A DNA stretch of 5,824 nucleotides, from contig JAEDGJ010000148.1 in NCBI GenBank assembly GCA_016297585.1, positions 1 through 5,824 on the forward strand, read 5' to 3'. The notes beneath the pieces were generated by a model that saw only the letters and a program-made list of their open reading frames with translations, had not been told where the DNA came from and searched no databases. Below, piece by piece: positions 5,821-5,824 of this stretch. Position numbers and translations under genes: made by a program. Every line of letters begins with the position of its first letter. Position 1 is the stretch's first letter. The stretch comes from Clostridiaceae bacterium (GTDB taxonomy: Bacteria; Bacillota; Clostridia; Oscillospirales; QAMX01).

Positions 5821-5824
5821 ATCT

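Overview
The window reads as a stretch of a GC-rich Firmicutes-type chromosome, most likely a clostridial gut-type lineage. Pointers to this are strong purine-rich Shine-Dalgarno sequences (AAGGAGG, AAGGAG), sigma-A-like promoters of TTGACA/TATAAT type, a TTG start codon, and the short ThiI form without a rhodanese domain sitting next to its own cysteine desulfurase, an arrangement known from Bacillus and relatives. The lineage is an inference; there is no rRNA or other phylogenetic marker here.

Layout, left to right. Positions 1-286 (+) hold the last 94 codons of an unrecognised protein with strongly biased codons, followed by a clear rho-independent terminator (310-345). A second hairpin (425-467) lies just beyond and ends the convergent minus-strand operon. 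From 476 to 5615 the minus strand carries four closely packed genes, read right to left: a NifS/IscS-type cysteine desulfurase (5615-4494), the tRNA 4-thiouridine sulfurtransferase thiI (4444-3257), cinA (3250-2021) and the Mg-chelatase-like AAA+ ATPase comM/yifB (1987-476). Intergenic gaps are 49, 6 and 33 nt. A good extended -10 promoter (5673-5645) lies 29 nt before the first ATG, so the operon appears complete, with both promoter and terminator visible. At the right edge a second, divergent promoter with a consensus -35 box (5758-5786, +) fires out of the window. Three TGTAAC/T units and one weaker relative overlap its -10 and start site and could be an operator.

How the genes fit together. 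The desulfurase is expected to take sulfur from cysteine and pass it to ThiI, which thiolates U8 of tRNA. CinA combines a CinA/MoCF-like nucleotide pyrophosphatase domain with a PncC-type NMN deamidase domain (pyridine nucleotide salvage). ComM is known in proteobacteria as a branch-migration motor in natural transformation. The shared operon suggests co-expression, but nothing in the sequence shows a common pathway.

I looked for an undescribed system and did not find one: the operon is built of well-known families. The points most worth a second look are the repeat-bearing divergent promoter at the right edge, the non-standard start of thiI, the start-site choice of comM, an altered glycine loop in CinA and a poly-alanine helix in the desulfurase. 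The very long plus-strand open frames opposite the operon are judged to be GC-driven shadows.
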